Assembly: GCA_905221605.1 (NCBI GenBank)
Contig: CAJNDS010000247.1
Span: forward strand, 145,638-186,637
Direction of reading: 5' to 3'
DNA: 41,000 nt
Origin: Symbiodinium natans
Taxonomy: Eukaryota > Sar > Dinophyceae > Suessiales > Symbiodiniaceae
The notes beneath the pieces are model-generated. The model was not told the DNA's origin and did no database searches. It worked only from the letters and a program-made list of their open reading frames with translations. Each line of letters starts with the position of its first letter. Position 1 is the first letter of the stretch. The position numbers and the translations under genes were made by a program. Below, one piece after another: positions 26,993-37,244 of this stretch.

Positions 26993-27078
26993 GAAAAAGG
27001 GACCCTCATATAGACCCCCCGAATAGTAGGATCCCCTTAGACTAAGGACCCCAATAAGGTGCCCCCCTATTTTCGGAC
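26989..27078. mobile_element. C-rich inverted-repeat element
   Basis: Begins TTCCGAAAAAGGGACCC, contains GAATAGTAGGATCCCC, and ends CCCCCCTATTTTCGGA; same family as 15095-15187. Confidence 0.68.
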
Positions 27079-27381
27079 ATCCCCACATGGGGCCGGCCTT
27101 TGGGCTACTTTTTTGTGTCCAGGTTTGCTGAGGTGTCGGTGGCAGTAGAAGGGGCGGCTTGCTCGAAGTAGCGGCTCCAATGTTCAGCACCGCTTCTAGA
27201 ATCTTAGAAGTCGAAACGCATGCACGCCGCAACCATACTAATTGTTGCTGTCTTGCAGAGGTGCAGCGGAGAAGGCACCCGCGCAGATGCTTCTGGACCC
27301 CATCTACCAAGGCAGCTGCTTGCATTAGCTTTGCAGATGCTTGCAGCGTGCGTGTGTGGGTGGGTGTGTGTGCGGTGCCAT

Positions 27382-27460
27382 CCCTAAACCCTAAACCCTA
27401 AACCCTAAACCCTAACCCCTAAACCCCTAAACCCCTAAACCCCTAAACCCCTAAACCCCT
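27382..27460. repeat. CCCTAAA then CCCCTAAA tract
   Basis: Five 7-base CCCTAAA units switch to six 8-base CCCCTAAA units. It ends 10 bases before the next exon. Confidence 0.95.
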
Positions 27461-27470
27461 TAACTCCAAG

Positions 27471-27603
27471 GACAACCCAAGAGGGACAGCACTTTCTAGA
27501 GAAATACCCCATGCTCTCCTCAGCCTCACCTCGAAAGGATGCCGTGGAACTGCGCAAGCTCTTGAAGCACTACTTCGATCCTTTCAACCTCCAGCACAAT
27601 CGG
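27471..27603 (+). CDS. Exon resembling the start of a La-type RNA-binding domain
   Basis: Bounded by CTCCAAG|G and by CGG|GTATCAG, this 133-base exon reads HFLEKYPMLSSASPRKDAVE then LRKLLKHYFDPFNLQHNR. The latter fits the first helices of the La motif (pattern L..L..YF...NL..D/N.FL), found in La and La-related proteins that bind RNA 3' ends or poly(A). A later + fragment (about 27770-27840) reads SLEVLMSVVQASLVVKF, which could correspond to the end of the motif, but its phase with 27741-27770 (VERETGPFYA) is unresolved. Identity rests on about 20 residues. The CCCTAAA tract just upstream occupies the same position as in several cyclophilin introns. Confidence 0.42.
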
Positions 27604-28235
27604 GTATCAGACTCAGGTTCGGTTGTTTTGGTACCGTTCGGGGCTTTCTTGGAACACGGCCTGTGATTATTCGGGCACCCCCCCCCAAAAAAAAAAAACA
27701 CAAAATCTAAAAAAGAAGCAAAGAGGCAGACATTTACCAGGTGGAGCGAGAGACAGGTCCGTTTTATGCCAGACTCAGTCGCTGGAGGTCCTCATGTCGG
27801 TGGTGCAGGCTTCGCTTGTTGTCAAGTTCCGCCCGCATTCGTAGTGCCGGGGAATGGATGACTGCAGTGCTCGGGCTTTGCTGCCGTCTTTCTGCTCGAG
27901 TCTTTAGTTGAGCCAACTTGTGCCCTCATCGCACAGATGCAGCACGAGATCTCCACCAATATGAAGCACACGAACTAAACAATATAAGTGTTGTCACGAC
28001 CAGGACTCGGTGTAACTCGATTCGCTTCATCCACCAAACTGCCGAGACATGCGAAAGCCCAGCGCAGTGCAAGAACCGGTGAGTGCCATCAGGTGTCACT
28101 TACAGAAGTTTTAAAGCTATGGCGGACATGCCGCCACCTAGTACTATTCCCAGCAAGGCCTGGCGATGTTGTTGGGCGCAGGGTGTACCCTTCTTATTAT
28201 TGTTTTCTTACTATTATTATTAGTTTTATTATTCG

Positions 28236-28257
28236 TCGTAGTAGTAGTAGAAGTAGC

Positions 28258-28304
<47 letters not shown>

Positions 28305-28417
28305 GAGTAGTAGTAGTAGTAGTAGTAGTAGCAGTAGTAGTAGCAGTTGTAGTAGTAGAGTAATAGGTGGCAGTAGTAGGTGGTAGTAGTAGGTGGTAGT
28401 AGTAGGTGGTAGTAGTA

Positions 28418-28452
<35 letters not shown>

Positions 28453-28552
28453 GAGGTAGTAGGTAGTAGGTAGTGGGTAGTGGGTAGTAGGTGGTAGGTG
28501 GTAGGTGGTTGGTGGTTGGTGGCAGGTGGCAGGTGGCAGGTGGTAGGTGGTA

Positions 28553-28602
<50 letters not shown>

Positions 28603-28790
28603 GAGTAGTAGTACTAGTACTAGTACTAGTACTAGTACTAGTACTAGTACTAGTACTAGTACTAGTACTAGTACTACAACTAGTACTAGTACTAGTAGTA
28701 CGAGTAGTAGTAGGAGTAGTAGTAGTAGTAGTAGTAGTTGTTGTTGTTGTTGTTGTAGGAGTAGTAGTAGGAGTAGTAGTAGTAGTAGTA
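28236..28790. repeat. GTA/AGT microsatellite field
   Basis: More than 500 bases of AGTAGT with GGTAGTAGTAGGTGG, ACTAGTACTAGT (28610-28680) and GTTGTTGTTG (28737-28756) sub-blocks, followed by degenerate AATAGTAAT repeats to about 28980. Long open frames on both strands here are artefacts of the repeat. Confidence 0.96.
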
Positions 28791-28996
28791 GAAGAAGTAG
28801 CAGAAATGGCAATGGTAATGGTAATCGCAATCGTAATCGTCGTAATCGTAATAGCAATGGTAATGATTACTGGTAATAGTATGGGTAACAGTCATAGTAA
28901 TAGGAATAGGAATAACAATAGTAATAGTCATAGCAATAGTAATAGTAATATTAATATAATACCAATATATTACCAAAAGTAATGGTAAATATGGTT

Positions 28997-28997
<1 letters not shown>

Positions 28998-29054
<57 letters not shown>

Positions 29055-29089
29055 TCGTCCTCGTCGTCGTCGTCGTCCTCCTCCTCCTC
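28998..29089. repeat. CGTCCT hexanucleotide microsatellite
   Basis: About 9 perfect CGTCCT units, then CGTCGT and CCTCCT variants; reads as Asp-Glu on the minus strand. Confidence 0.95.
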
Positions 29090-29257
29090 GTCGTCGTAGG
29101 AGGAGGAGAAGGAGTCTCGGAGTAGCAATATCACCAGTAGTAGTCGTACTTGGTACCAGTACTCGGACTCTCCCGACCCTAGCATTCAGCCGACTGCTGC
29201 CAGGCGTACACTGCCTTGACGGAGTCTCCGGTGGCAGCCCAGGCTGCATAAGGGGGG

Positions 29258-29373
29258 TCCACAAAACAGGAGACCCTGTTGTGTCCCCAAAATGTTGTGA
29301 AGAGTCTTTGTGGTTCCCAATAGGAGCATGATAGTAGTGTGCGGAAATTTCTGGAGTACCCCTGTTTTGGGAA
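29258..29373. mobile_element. Diverged C-rich inverted-repeat element
   Basis: Left part GTCCACAAAACAGGAGACCC, right part GGAGTACCCCTGTTTTGGGAAA; the right end matches the family terminus TTTCCCAAAATAGGGG in reverse complement. Minus-strand frames crossing this segment are therefore doubtful as genes. Confidence 0.5.
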
Positions 29374-29593
29374 ATAATGGCAGTACCGGGAATATGTAAG
29401 TGATGCCCCAGCAAGACCTGCCATGACACGTGCGGCGCGGAGGCAGAAATTGGGGCCCAGGCCTGCAACATGCCGCTCTTCCTTTTTGCAATGAGTGGCC
29501 CTAGCTTGGAGCACATTGTAACATGGAGATGCACACTTGACAGCATCAGGCCTCCCCGGAGAGTGACGTGAAGGGCCCAGCAGCCCCAAGAAA

Positions 29594-29876
29594 GTGCATC
29601 AACTCGTCGTTGTCTCAGATCGAACGATGGGCAACGCAGTTGCTTCTTGCGCCTCACATGCCAGGCAGCAGGACTTGGAGGTCTTCACAAGGCATGCAAC
29701 CCAGCGGAACTTGCACGTGTGCAAAGCGTACAATCGACCTGGGATGCATGGCTTGTTGTTCTGCAGGCATGTGCTGCAATCAAGCCTTGCAAACGAGGTC
29801 CAAGGTGTGCAATCAGCTCGTGTCATTTGTGACGGAGCTTGCAGAGGCCGGTGCAAGTAGCGTCGGTATATATTGA
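29594..29876 (+). CDS. Weak candidate exon, unrecognised
   Basis: All three + frames are open and protein-like (for example MGNAVASCASHARQQDLEVF). A missing N-terminal exon of the downstream PTPA gene might lie here or in 29877-30310, but none of the conserved N-terminal PTPA segments was recognised. Confidence 0.2.
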
Positions 29877-30314
29877 ATCTTGTCATATCTTGTCATATCT
29901 TTCCCGCGCTCCCTCCAACGTGCTGTTCCTGTTTATTGTGCTGAGCAGCTAGAACATGCAAAGCAGAAACATATATTCCAGTACATGAGTACAATCAGCC
30001 CAGTGGACGAAGACATGTTCTCGCAGCATGCCGCAGATGTTCCCGCAGCATGCCGCAGCCATACTGCAGCCTCCCAATATCTCATAATTCAGCGCCGAGG
30101 CCTCTAAGGGCTTGCCCATCACTGCAGAGAGGAAAGACAAAGCATCACCCCTCGTGTTGGCCTCAGACTTGCACTGAATTCACTGAATCGCTGTGCAACC
30201 AGTCAGTGCATTTGCTTAAACCCCAACCTTGTGGGCACTTTGCAATCGCTTGGGGTGCACTTCACAGGGAGCTTGCGTGCTTGGTCAATTGGTCAAGGTG
30301 CATGGTTTGTCCAG

Positions 30315-33300
30315 TATGCTGGCAGAAATGGAGTCGCGCTCCTCAGCAACAGACTTTCCAAGCAAGTTTCAGCCATGCTTGGGCAGGGAAACCTACCACT
30401 CGCAATCGCCAGGCGATGGGTAGATGACTTCCCGCCGATAGCTCAACCCATGCGATTTGGAAACAAAGCTTTCCGGCAATGGAGCGGGACTTAGCACCAG
30501 AGTGACGCTGAGCATGAACAAGTTAAGTGCTGTAGGTAACTGGGTTGTTCTTTGGGATAGTCTGAATTTCCCTTCATTACTCATAAGGGAACCTATTCAG
30601 AAGTAATTCTATGACTTGCCTGGCGTCAACCTGCGGTGTGCCATCAGGCATGCGCGTTTGTGTGAGAAGGGCGAGGGCCTTTTGGCCGATGCTCTTCGCT
30701 CGAGCCCGAGAGTGGAGTCTCATGTGTAGTAACTCTGAGACTTGCAGAGCAATTTCGGAAGCGGGTCAGGCGTTCCCTGCGAAGATGCCATTTCAGTGGC
30801 CAACTTTGCCAGGTAGAGCACCAGCAGCTACCGCTGAACAGGCCCGCCTTTGAAAGGGGCCTCATGATCTTGGTTAGCTGTCACTGAGTCAGCACTGACT
30901 TCAACAACTGGTGTCTGTTAGGTTGGACCACTGTCGACGGAGCTGGCATACTACCTTCGGGGTTCGTTTGGTGACGAGAGGCAGGGCTTCCCAAAAAGCG
31001 GGTTGGACGTCACCTTGCCGCTTGCCTTCTGAGAGGCGGATCGACTACGGAACAGGCCACGAGGCAGCTTTGAGCAGATTGCAGCTGCAATCAAGTTGTC
31101 ATGGTCACGGCAAATCGGAAGGTCGCATTTCTCGCCATTCTTTTCGCCTTGGGATCGCGCGAAGCTTACGCCTGTGTCATGGTGGTTCGCGCAAAGCGCA
31201 GAGGGACAGTGCTATGGCTTGTGATAAGTATATTTGGTAAGTGGCCACAAGGACCGGAATTCTCGCTCGCTCCGATGCAGCTGATGCGGTGCTTGTAGCC
31301 TCCTGGCTGCAGAGCAGTAAGCGGGCGTTATGGGCGATGAGACAAAAGCATGGGCAAAACTGTGGTCCCACAGCCAAGTTCTAACTCCCCCACCCTCAGA
31401 GAACAGATTTGCTGTTCCAAGATGTTCCAAGGTCTTTGCAGACTACATCCGCCTGATGCGGCGTCTGCAGAAAGTGCTGCCCTCAACATGGCCACACGGC
31501 CTTCGTGAGGGGAAGTGCTTCACGCATACCACGAGCGGACAAAGCTCGAGGTCTACATGCTGGAGCCTGCAGGCCTGTGCAGCTGAATGCTTCCCACGAT
31601 GAGTTTGCTCGTGCCGGGGAGGAGGAGTCTGAGATCAACAGGAGCTGATACAAGGGGTAAGCTTATCTCACGCTGCATGTGTTTTTGTGCAATGTACTTG
31701 ACATGTAGTGGATATATTGTTTAGTATCGTGCGCAACTAGGTGTTTGGCCAACGTCTGCCGTGCTTGCAGTTTTCTGTTTCCGCGGTCACTTTAGCAGAG
31801 CAGCAAAAGGTCCCATCCGGTGTCTAGATCAGTCTGTATTTCAAAAATTTCAAAAGCATGATCTTCTTAGGAGTTCACCATTTCTTTGTGAACAGCTCGC
31901 ATAAATACCTGTATATACCTGTGAAAAAACAGTTAGTGCATGTTAGTACCGTGGCGTCTGCCACACATGCGAGGTTTCTGTGTGTTCTTCGTGGCTGTTC
32001 CAAACGCAGCGTCTAGGGGTTCGTATTCCCTGATGCATGATTCCGCGATTGATCTGTGTTTTCTACGGTGCAGCGTCTACTTGGGGGGACGCATATTCGA
32101 GATGAGCGAGTGATTGGGCGGTTCGACGTGTGCACTTACACTGCAAGGCTCGCATGGTGTTTGGGGACTCGACGCCGCGTCCTTGGTGCCCCTAATCATT
32201 AATCTCTCTTCCTTGCGCGTGCAGAGGCCCTTCAGCATCAGAACTCTCAGGACTACCACCATCTGCCGTTCTTGTTTGGAGCTGCGCAGCTCATTGGAAA
32301 AGAAGACGAGGCCGTTCGCATGGTTGCTCCAGTGACGTCTGTCTGATTCTGCCTGGTCAGAGGCGTCATGACCGCTTGCAAGTTCTCGTAGCTACATTGG
32401 GCTCTTAATCTGTATAGGGTATATAAGGGGCATATAAGGGGTATAGTAGTGTATATGATAAATATGCATGCCAGACCAAGTGGGAGGTACCCACCGGCGA
32501 GGTGTACAGAGAGAAGGCGCTGCCGCGGCTTTCTTGCTTTATCCCTGAACCCTGAACCCTAAACCCTAAACCTTAAACCCTAAACCCTAAACCCCGGTCA
32601 AGTCGCCTTTCACATCATGTTGGAGGCATGACCGACCTGCTTGTATATGCCAAGCGTCAAGAATCTTGCGAGCAGCGAATGGGTGCCCGTTGTCAGATTG
32701 TCGACCAGTTTGCGGACGAGTACATGTACGCTGCTCGACTGCACAGAAGGTTCTTGATTAGGGCACGCGATTGTAGAACTATACGGGTGCGGCTAGTGAG
32801 TTTGTATGTGTGCGCGTGACGGTTTGCGCATGTAACCATCTCCAGTTGCCGATCTAGAGCAAGTTGGCAAATCACTCCAGTGGTTATACCTTTTCTACCT
32901 ACTTCATGTTTTTTGTTTCCAGACTTGTTTTGGGAAAGATGGCGGCATTCGGGCCATGAACCAGGTGCTAAGGAAAACACCAAAGCATACATCCATCGTC
33001 TGTGAGATGTAGTTTCGATGCAAATTCAACATGCCTGCACAGCATGTTTCCCGAAAGTTGGGATCTTTTCGGCTTGAAGAAAGCAGTAAGCAGTTTCGGA
33101 AGCATCGGCTTCAGATGCAGGAAGTTTGGATACATGTTCATGATCATCTCTATTCTTACATTTTTATTATTTTTTATTATTAGTATTATTCTAGTTATTG
33201 TTATTAGTAACATTACTATTAGTATTATTATTATTGAATACGAAAACCGAGTTGCACTACCATGGCCCTGCAAAATGCCCCCATGAGAGCAAGCTGTTCA

Positions 33301-34186
33301 GCACGGCGGCTCGTGACGTTTCTGGCACCTCTGTCGAGAACCGAATCTGTAACACTACGCAACTATGACACCAAACGAATCCTTTTTGTTTCCTAATGTT
33401 GAAGTTAGTTACGCGTGAGAACGTACACGACACCACCTTCAATCTTGAATTGCCTGGGTGGGTGTGAAGTGTGTGTGAGCCAGCTCAAGGATTGCTTCCT
33501 TGAAACTTGAAAACTAAGGTCGACGCAATACGTCAAGCCACAACCTCAAACCGTTGAAATGCACAGCGGCCTGCATCCTCTCCATTTTGTACTTCAGACC
33601 ACCACTTCAGACGAGGTTCTTCAATCCAAGCGAGGCGCCGCATTCCATGAGACGTCACCATATCTCTATGACATCAGCTCTGCACGCTCCTTACCACAAC
33701 TTGGCATGCCATTTGTTTTTGCCTGTCGTTGCGAGCTGCGGCTGTTTGCCCAGGTGCCTGATTGGCAGCGAACGCGGGGACCTAGAACTTGACGTTTTTG
33801 CAGCCATCCAGTTTGCAATCTGTTGCTCACCGCTATTTCGGGTAGCTTTCTAATGAGGATCCCTTCTGGGGAGGTCCTTGTACAAGGTGCCATACTATAG
33901 AGGGTCCAAAGGCGCCCTAATTTAGACGCCCGGGCGAGTTTGCCAAGGCTGACTGGGCTCATCAAGATGTGGAGGGCAGAGGCACAAAGGGTTTTCGAAG
34001 ACCCCTACACCCTACACCCTAAACCCTAAACCCTAAACCGACTTCAGCGTAGTCTCCGCACCGACTCCCGAGGTGCTCGGAAAGTTCCCGGTGATTCAGC
34101 ATTTCCTGTTTGGACCTACACTGCCATGGCCCGGCGTGCGGATCCTAGGAGCTCACAGAACATTCAAGGAGTATCCTTACGCATGA
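30315..34186 (+). CDS. PTPA: PP2A phosphatase activator (PTPA), multi-exon, N-terminus not found
   Basis: PTPA is a peptidyl-prolyl isomerase-like chaperone that activates the protein phosphatase 2A catalytic subunit. Exons in order: 30315 or later to 30487 (WVDDFPPIAQPMRFGNKAFR), 30648-30711, 30922-30980 (ELAYYLRGSFGDE), 31036-31063 (RIDYGTGHE), 31122-31156, 31252-31294/7, 31432-31473 (ADYIRLMRRLQK), 31551-31572, 32148-32173 (SHGVWGLD), 32251 to about 32296-32337 (DYHHLPFLFGAAQLI), possibly 32697-32729 (FADEYMY), 33616-33681 (GAAFHETSPYLYDIS), 33754-33773 (VPDWQR), 33948-33981 (TGLIKMWRAE), 34073-34186 (VLGKFPVIQHFLFG, stop TGA). These follow the order and spacing of the family. Acceptors are AG|G except at the doubtful 32697 exon; donors are mostly GC, with some GT and one GA. 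Three exons are only 20-26 bases. Telomere-like tracts lie in two introns. The conserved N-terminal third before the WVDDFPP block was not located. Confidence 0.9.
32405..32490. repeat. TATATAAGGGG repeat element in a PTPA intron
   Basis: GGGTATATAAGGGGCATATAAGGGGTATAG, similar to the segment near 23455. Confidence 0.45.
32542..32595. repeat. CCCTAAA tract in a PTPA intron
   Basis: About seven units (CCCTGAA, CCCTAAA, CCTTAAA). The rest of this long intron region (32760-33600) holds an AT-rich TTATTATTAG stretch at 33160-33235 and nothing else assignable. Confidence 0.9.
34002..34040. repeat. CCCTAAA tract in the last PTPA intron
   Basis: CCCTACACCCTACA followed by four CCCTAAA units, 32 bases before the final acceptor. 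Confidence 0.92.
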
Positions 34187-34929
34187 GTTCATTGTGAGCT
34201 CCACAGGCGCGAGCTTCATCAACGGCCCTCGCGTGAGACGACAGCTTGTGCGTGGGCAAAAAGTTTTTTCGCGACTGCCGGCATCAAGTTCCGATCGAAG
34301 CCTCTTAGCGACATGCCGCAAGCTCCATGCGCGAACCGGTGGCTTCAGCAGGCGCAGAGCCAGTCGAGAGGGGTCGGATGCCTGAGACGGTTCCATATAT
34401 ATAATATAAGATAATATCATATAATATTATTTTATGTCAAATGAAATCGAATAAATTACATTAAATTATACTATATTATATGATATCAAGCAAGCTCCAT
34501 GTTGGAGATGTATGGTGTGTGCGCGTGCAAAGGTTCTCAAGCACCAGACCGTCTTGTCCTTTTCACTTGAGGACCGCGCTACGTCACAAAGTGTACGATC
34601 AGTGTCAGGTTTAGGGTTTATTAAGGTTTAGGGCTACCCCAAGACCGAACAAACCAGGGGCGAGGCTGTGGTAGGACTAGGTGTCCTGACCATGTTGTGT
34701 TTGTGCGATTCTGAGGAATCAGCACCAAGTCTCACTGAAGCCGAATCCGGTATCCACTTGTAAAAGCTCCCACAATAATCAGAACAAGCACAAACCATGA
34801 ACAGCCGAAGAGAGGTGTCAACAAGCTCGGCACTTGCCCCACATATATATATATATATATGTGATATGTATATAATATTATATATATATATATACATATA
34901 CATGTCCAACACTGATACTCTGCGGTAAG
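34187..34929. other. Region downstream of PTPA, no supported gene
   Basis: Contains AT-rich DNA (34395-34490), a short TTTAGGG remnant (34607-34632) and an alternating TA microsatellite with ATATGTATAT interruptions (34842-34893). Confidence 0.6.
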
Positions 34930-36397
34930 CCAAGAGAGACACGAACACTGACCTGGCCGAGGAGATCTGCTACATGCCACGAATCCACAAGCTGTTTGCG
35001 ATGCGGCTCATACCGCATATTGACAGCTCCGTGGCCCCTTTGAACCTTTCAACCCCAAACACTAAACCCCAAACCTTCTCAAGCAAGTCTTTGTGTATGA
35101 GGTATCATCGCACATGCCACAGCGACTTGCTGGCGGCTGCTCTGAAGACCGATGAGGCTCTCAGTCCATGTAGAGTTGTATATGGAGTTTAGGCTTTAGG
35201 GTTCGATGTCATATGCTTGCGCAGAAGTCTTAGGGTTTGGGGGGCAAAATAGAACTCAGCAAGTGTTGAGCCGTCGCAAGATTGCCAGGATATGCCGGTG
35301 CGTCTGCCACCACGCAGCAGAAAGAAGGCAAAAGGGCCTTGATTACTATAAGCGTCGTTTCAGGACGTGCTAGGCATTTGGCATGGGCTATGTACATTGT
35401 TACACTGTTAGTTGCACCGTTTGTGGCACCGGCGTCGTTCTGAATTGGGTCTATGTGTCTGCGAACTGCAGGAAAAGTCTTCTCATGGAACTTGGACTTG
35501 GACGAAGCCCGACCAGAAGCAGAAGCCTCGGGCTTTCTAGCGGTTCAATCGGTATGTATGGGTACTTCCGAACAAAGGGGGCCTCTTGAAAACCACACAA
35601 TACGATGAGTTCTTGTCCTAGGAACCTTAGTTTTCAGGAATCAGCCTTTGAGAATCTGCAATTTGTAAGGCTGGAGCTCTCCTACCTGCCAGCCTTCCGG
35701 TCTGGGAGCCAGTTCTCACCCATGTTCTCACACGTTCTCGCCGTAAACTCGTGTATCCTGCGCACGGGTATTGTAGGCTCTTCCAGACGACCGAAGAGCT
35801 CAAGTCTCAGCCAGCACAGTCAAGCTGCGAGGGTACAAGTCCTCAAGCGGATGCTGCGCCGCTCGTGACGTCACATGAGGTGCTCGGATTTGAAGAGTAT
35901 GCTGAAGCCAGAGATCAACGCAGGCGGAGACAACGTGGAGGCACCTCGGACATTGGGAGTTGGATGATCTTTTGCTGCTATTGGCATTTGTGAAGCAATG
36001 TTGTCTGCAAGGCTCTGCCCCAGCACGTATTCTTGGTGATGCCATGGCCTCAGCAGTTCTCACCCACGTCGATGCTGGATGCATGTTGGGTGGCGCATCA
36101 AAGTCCAGAAGTCGCCAATTTGTTGCCCAGGTCCTACTCCATTTCATCCGATCTCTCCTGCCGACAGTCACCAAAGGTTCATGAAGCAGAAGAGGCCAGA
36201 TCGATGTGTGAAATTCCCTTGCAACTCGAGCTCAGTGCCAGCACTGCAGTTTGCGGTGGTTACTTGCAAGGGTAGTGATCTCCTAACAATTCCTAAACCC
36301 TAAACCCTGATCTCTAGGCCATTGGCAACGGACAGCTCGATCCGAGTGCCCCGGGCTTAGAGAAGCTCAAGGTCGGCGGCTTTGCTTGCCCATCGGG
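34930..36397 (+). CDS. Chain of candidate exons, unrecognised gene or genes
   Basis: Protein-like + pieces: 34935-35035 (DLAEEICYMPRIHKLFAMRL), 35095-35170 (CHSDLLAAALKTDEALSPC), 35472-35550 (GKVFSWNLDLDEARPEAEAS, followed by a GTATGT donor), 35775-35930 (VTSHEVLGFEEYAEARDQRR), 35960-36184 (DDLLLLLAFVKQCCLQGSAP then ARILGDAMASAVLTHVDAG), 36180-36272 (EIPLQLELSASTAVCGGYLQ), and 36321-36394 (AIGNGQLDPSAPGLEKLKVG, after CTCTAG|G and before GG|GTTTTAAC). CCCTAAA remnants sit at 35060 and 36292-36310. I could not join phases throughout or name a family. Confidence 0.33.
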
Positions 36398-36424
36398 TTT
36401 TAACATGCTTTCGGGAGGTGGGTC

Positions 36425-36524
36425 GTTCCCAAAATAGGCAGGGGTACCGCGTTTGCACCCAACTGGAACAGAATCCCTGTAAAGTGACCTCGCAAAAAGG
36501 GTACCCCGCCCCCATCTTCCGAAA
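36425..36524. mobile_element. C-rich inverted-repeat element
   Basis: GTTCCCAAAATAGGCAGGGG at the left and CCGCCCCCATCTTCCGAAAC at the right; same terminal motif family as 15095-15187. Confidence 0.6.
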
Positions 36525-36601
36525 CTCCCCCCAGGCGGTGTTTTGGGAAACGCGTCAGCAGAAGATCAAGCGGCAACTGCGGACCTGGCATTTTGTGAGT
36601 G

Positions 36602-36715
36602 CCTTGGGAACCAAATGAACCCTAAAATTGGAGTCATAATCTGCCCTATACCTACAATAATCCTATTAAGGTACATGAACCATAAACCCTTTTAGTGTTC
36701 ATTTGGTCCCCAAGG
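36602..36715. mobile_element. 114-bp MITE-like element with 26-bp inverted ends
   Basis: Left end CCTTGGGAACCAAATGAACC and right end GGTTCATTTGG-like (TTTTAGTGTTCATTTGGTCC): 24 of 26 positions pair. The interior is AT-rich and non-coding. The ends differ from the TTTCCGAAAATAGGGG family. No convincing target-site duplication was found. Confidence 0.75.
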
Positions 36716-36758
36716 TGCTAGTTTCCATCACATACGAGCACGCGAGTTGTTGTGAAGC

Positions 36759-36947
36759 AGGCTTTGGCATCCTGCAGACATCATTTGCGCTTGCAGCTTG
36801 GTGACCATGCAAGTGCTTGTAGAGCAGCATGGAGTCTGTGTTGGTTCTCAGGTGCAGGGAGTCCAAAGCATTGGATACAACGAGAGGTGCAGTGAGACCC
36901 ACGGAGAGTGGTTCAGCCCGTGTCCCAGAGATGAGCGCACGGTGTGA
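36759..36947 (+). CDS. Candidate exon, unrecognised
   Basis: A + frame reads MQVLVEQHGVCVGSQVQGVQ, SIGYNERCSETHGEWFSPC and ends at TGA. Good protein character; no family recognised. Confidence 0.35.
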   Translation, partial: RLWHPADIICACSLVTMQVLVEQHGVCVGSQVQGVQSIGYNERCSETHGEWFSPCPRDERTV

Positions 36948-37244
36948 CGTTCTGTTTCAGGGTTGAGCGCATCTGATCACCGAAGGCAACGATGAAGAAC
37001 CAGTGATGCCGCGCCTTCAGACAGGCTTGTGGAAGGCTAAAGATTTATGTCATGGCCTTGCAGGAATCATCTCGTACACTTGTACAGAGAGCTGGCGATG
37101 AAGAACTACGGCCTGGCCTTCAGACATGAGGAATAAGAGTGTGACGGGCACTAATAATAAGGGCACCACAGGGGATGCAGTAATCAGGTGTGGCTTTCTC
37201 TCCCGCGATGAAGCTTCCTGGGAGCTCATCAGTTTGCTTGGGCA

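Noticed and set aside
28144-28857. Leucine- and threonine-rich ORFs of up to 237 codons on both strands
   Set aside because: Pure trinucleotide repeat with no stop in several frames; no unique sequence coding.
28692-29657. 321-codon minus-strand ORF
   Set aside because: Half of it is translated microsatellite and the rest crosses an inverted-repeat element (29258-29373); openness is explained by repeat composition.
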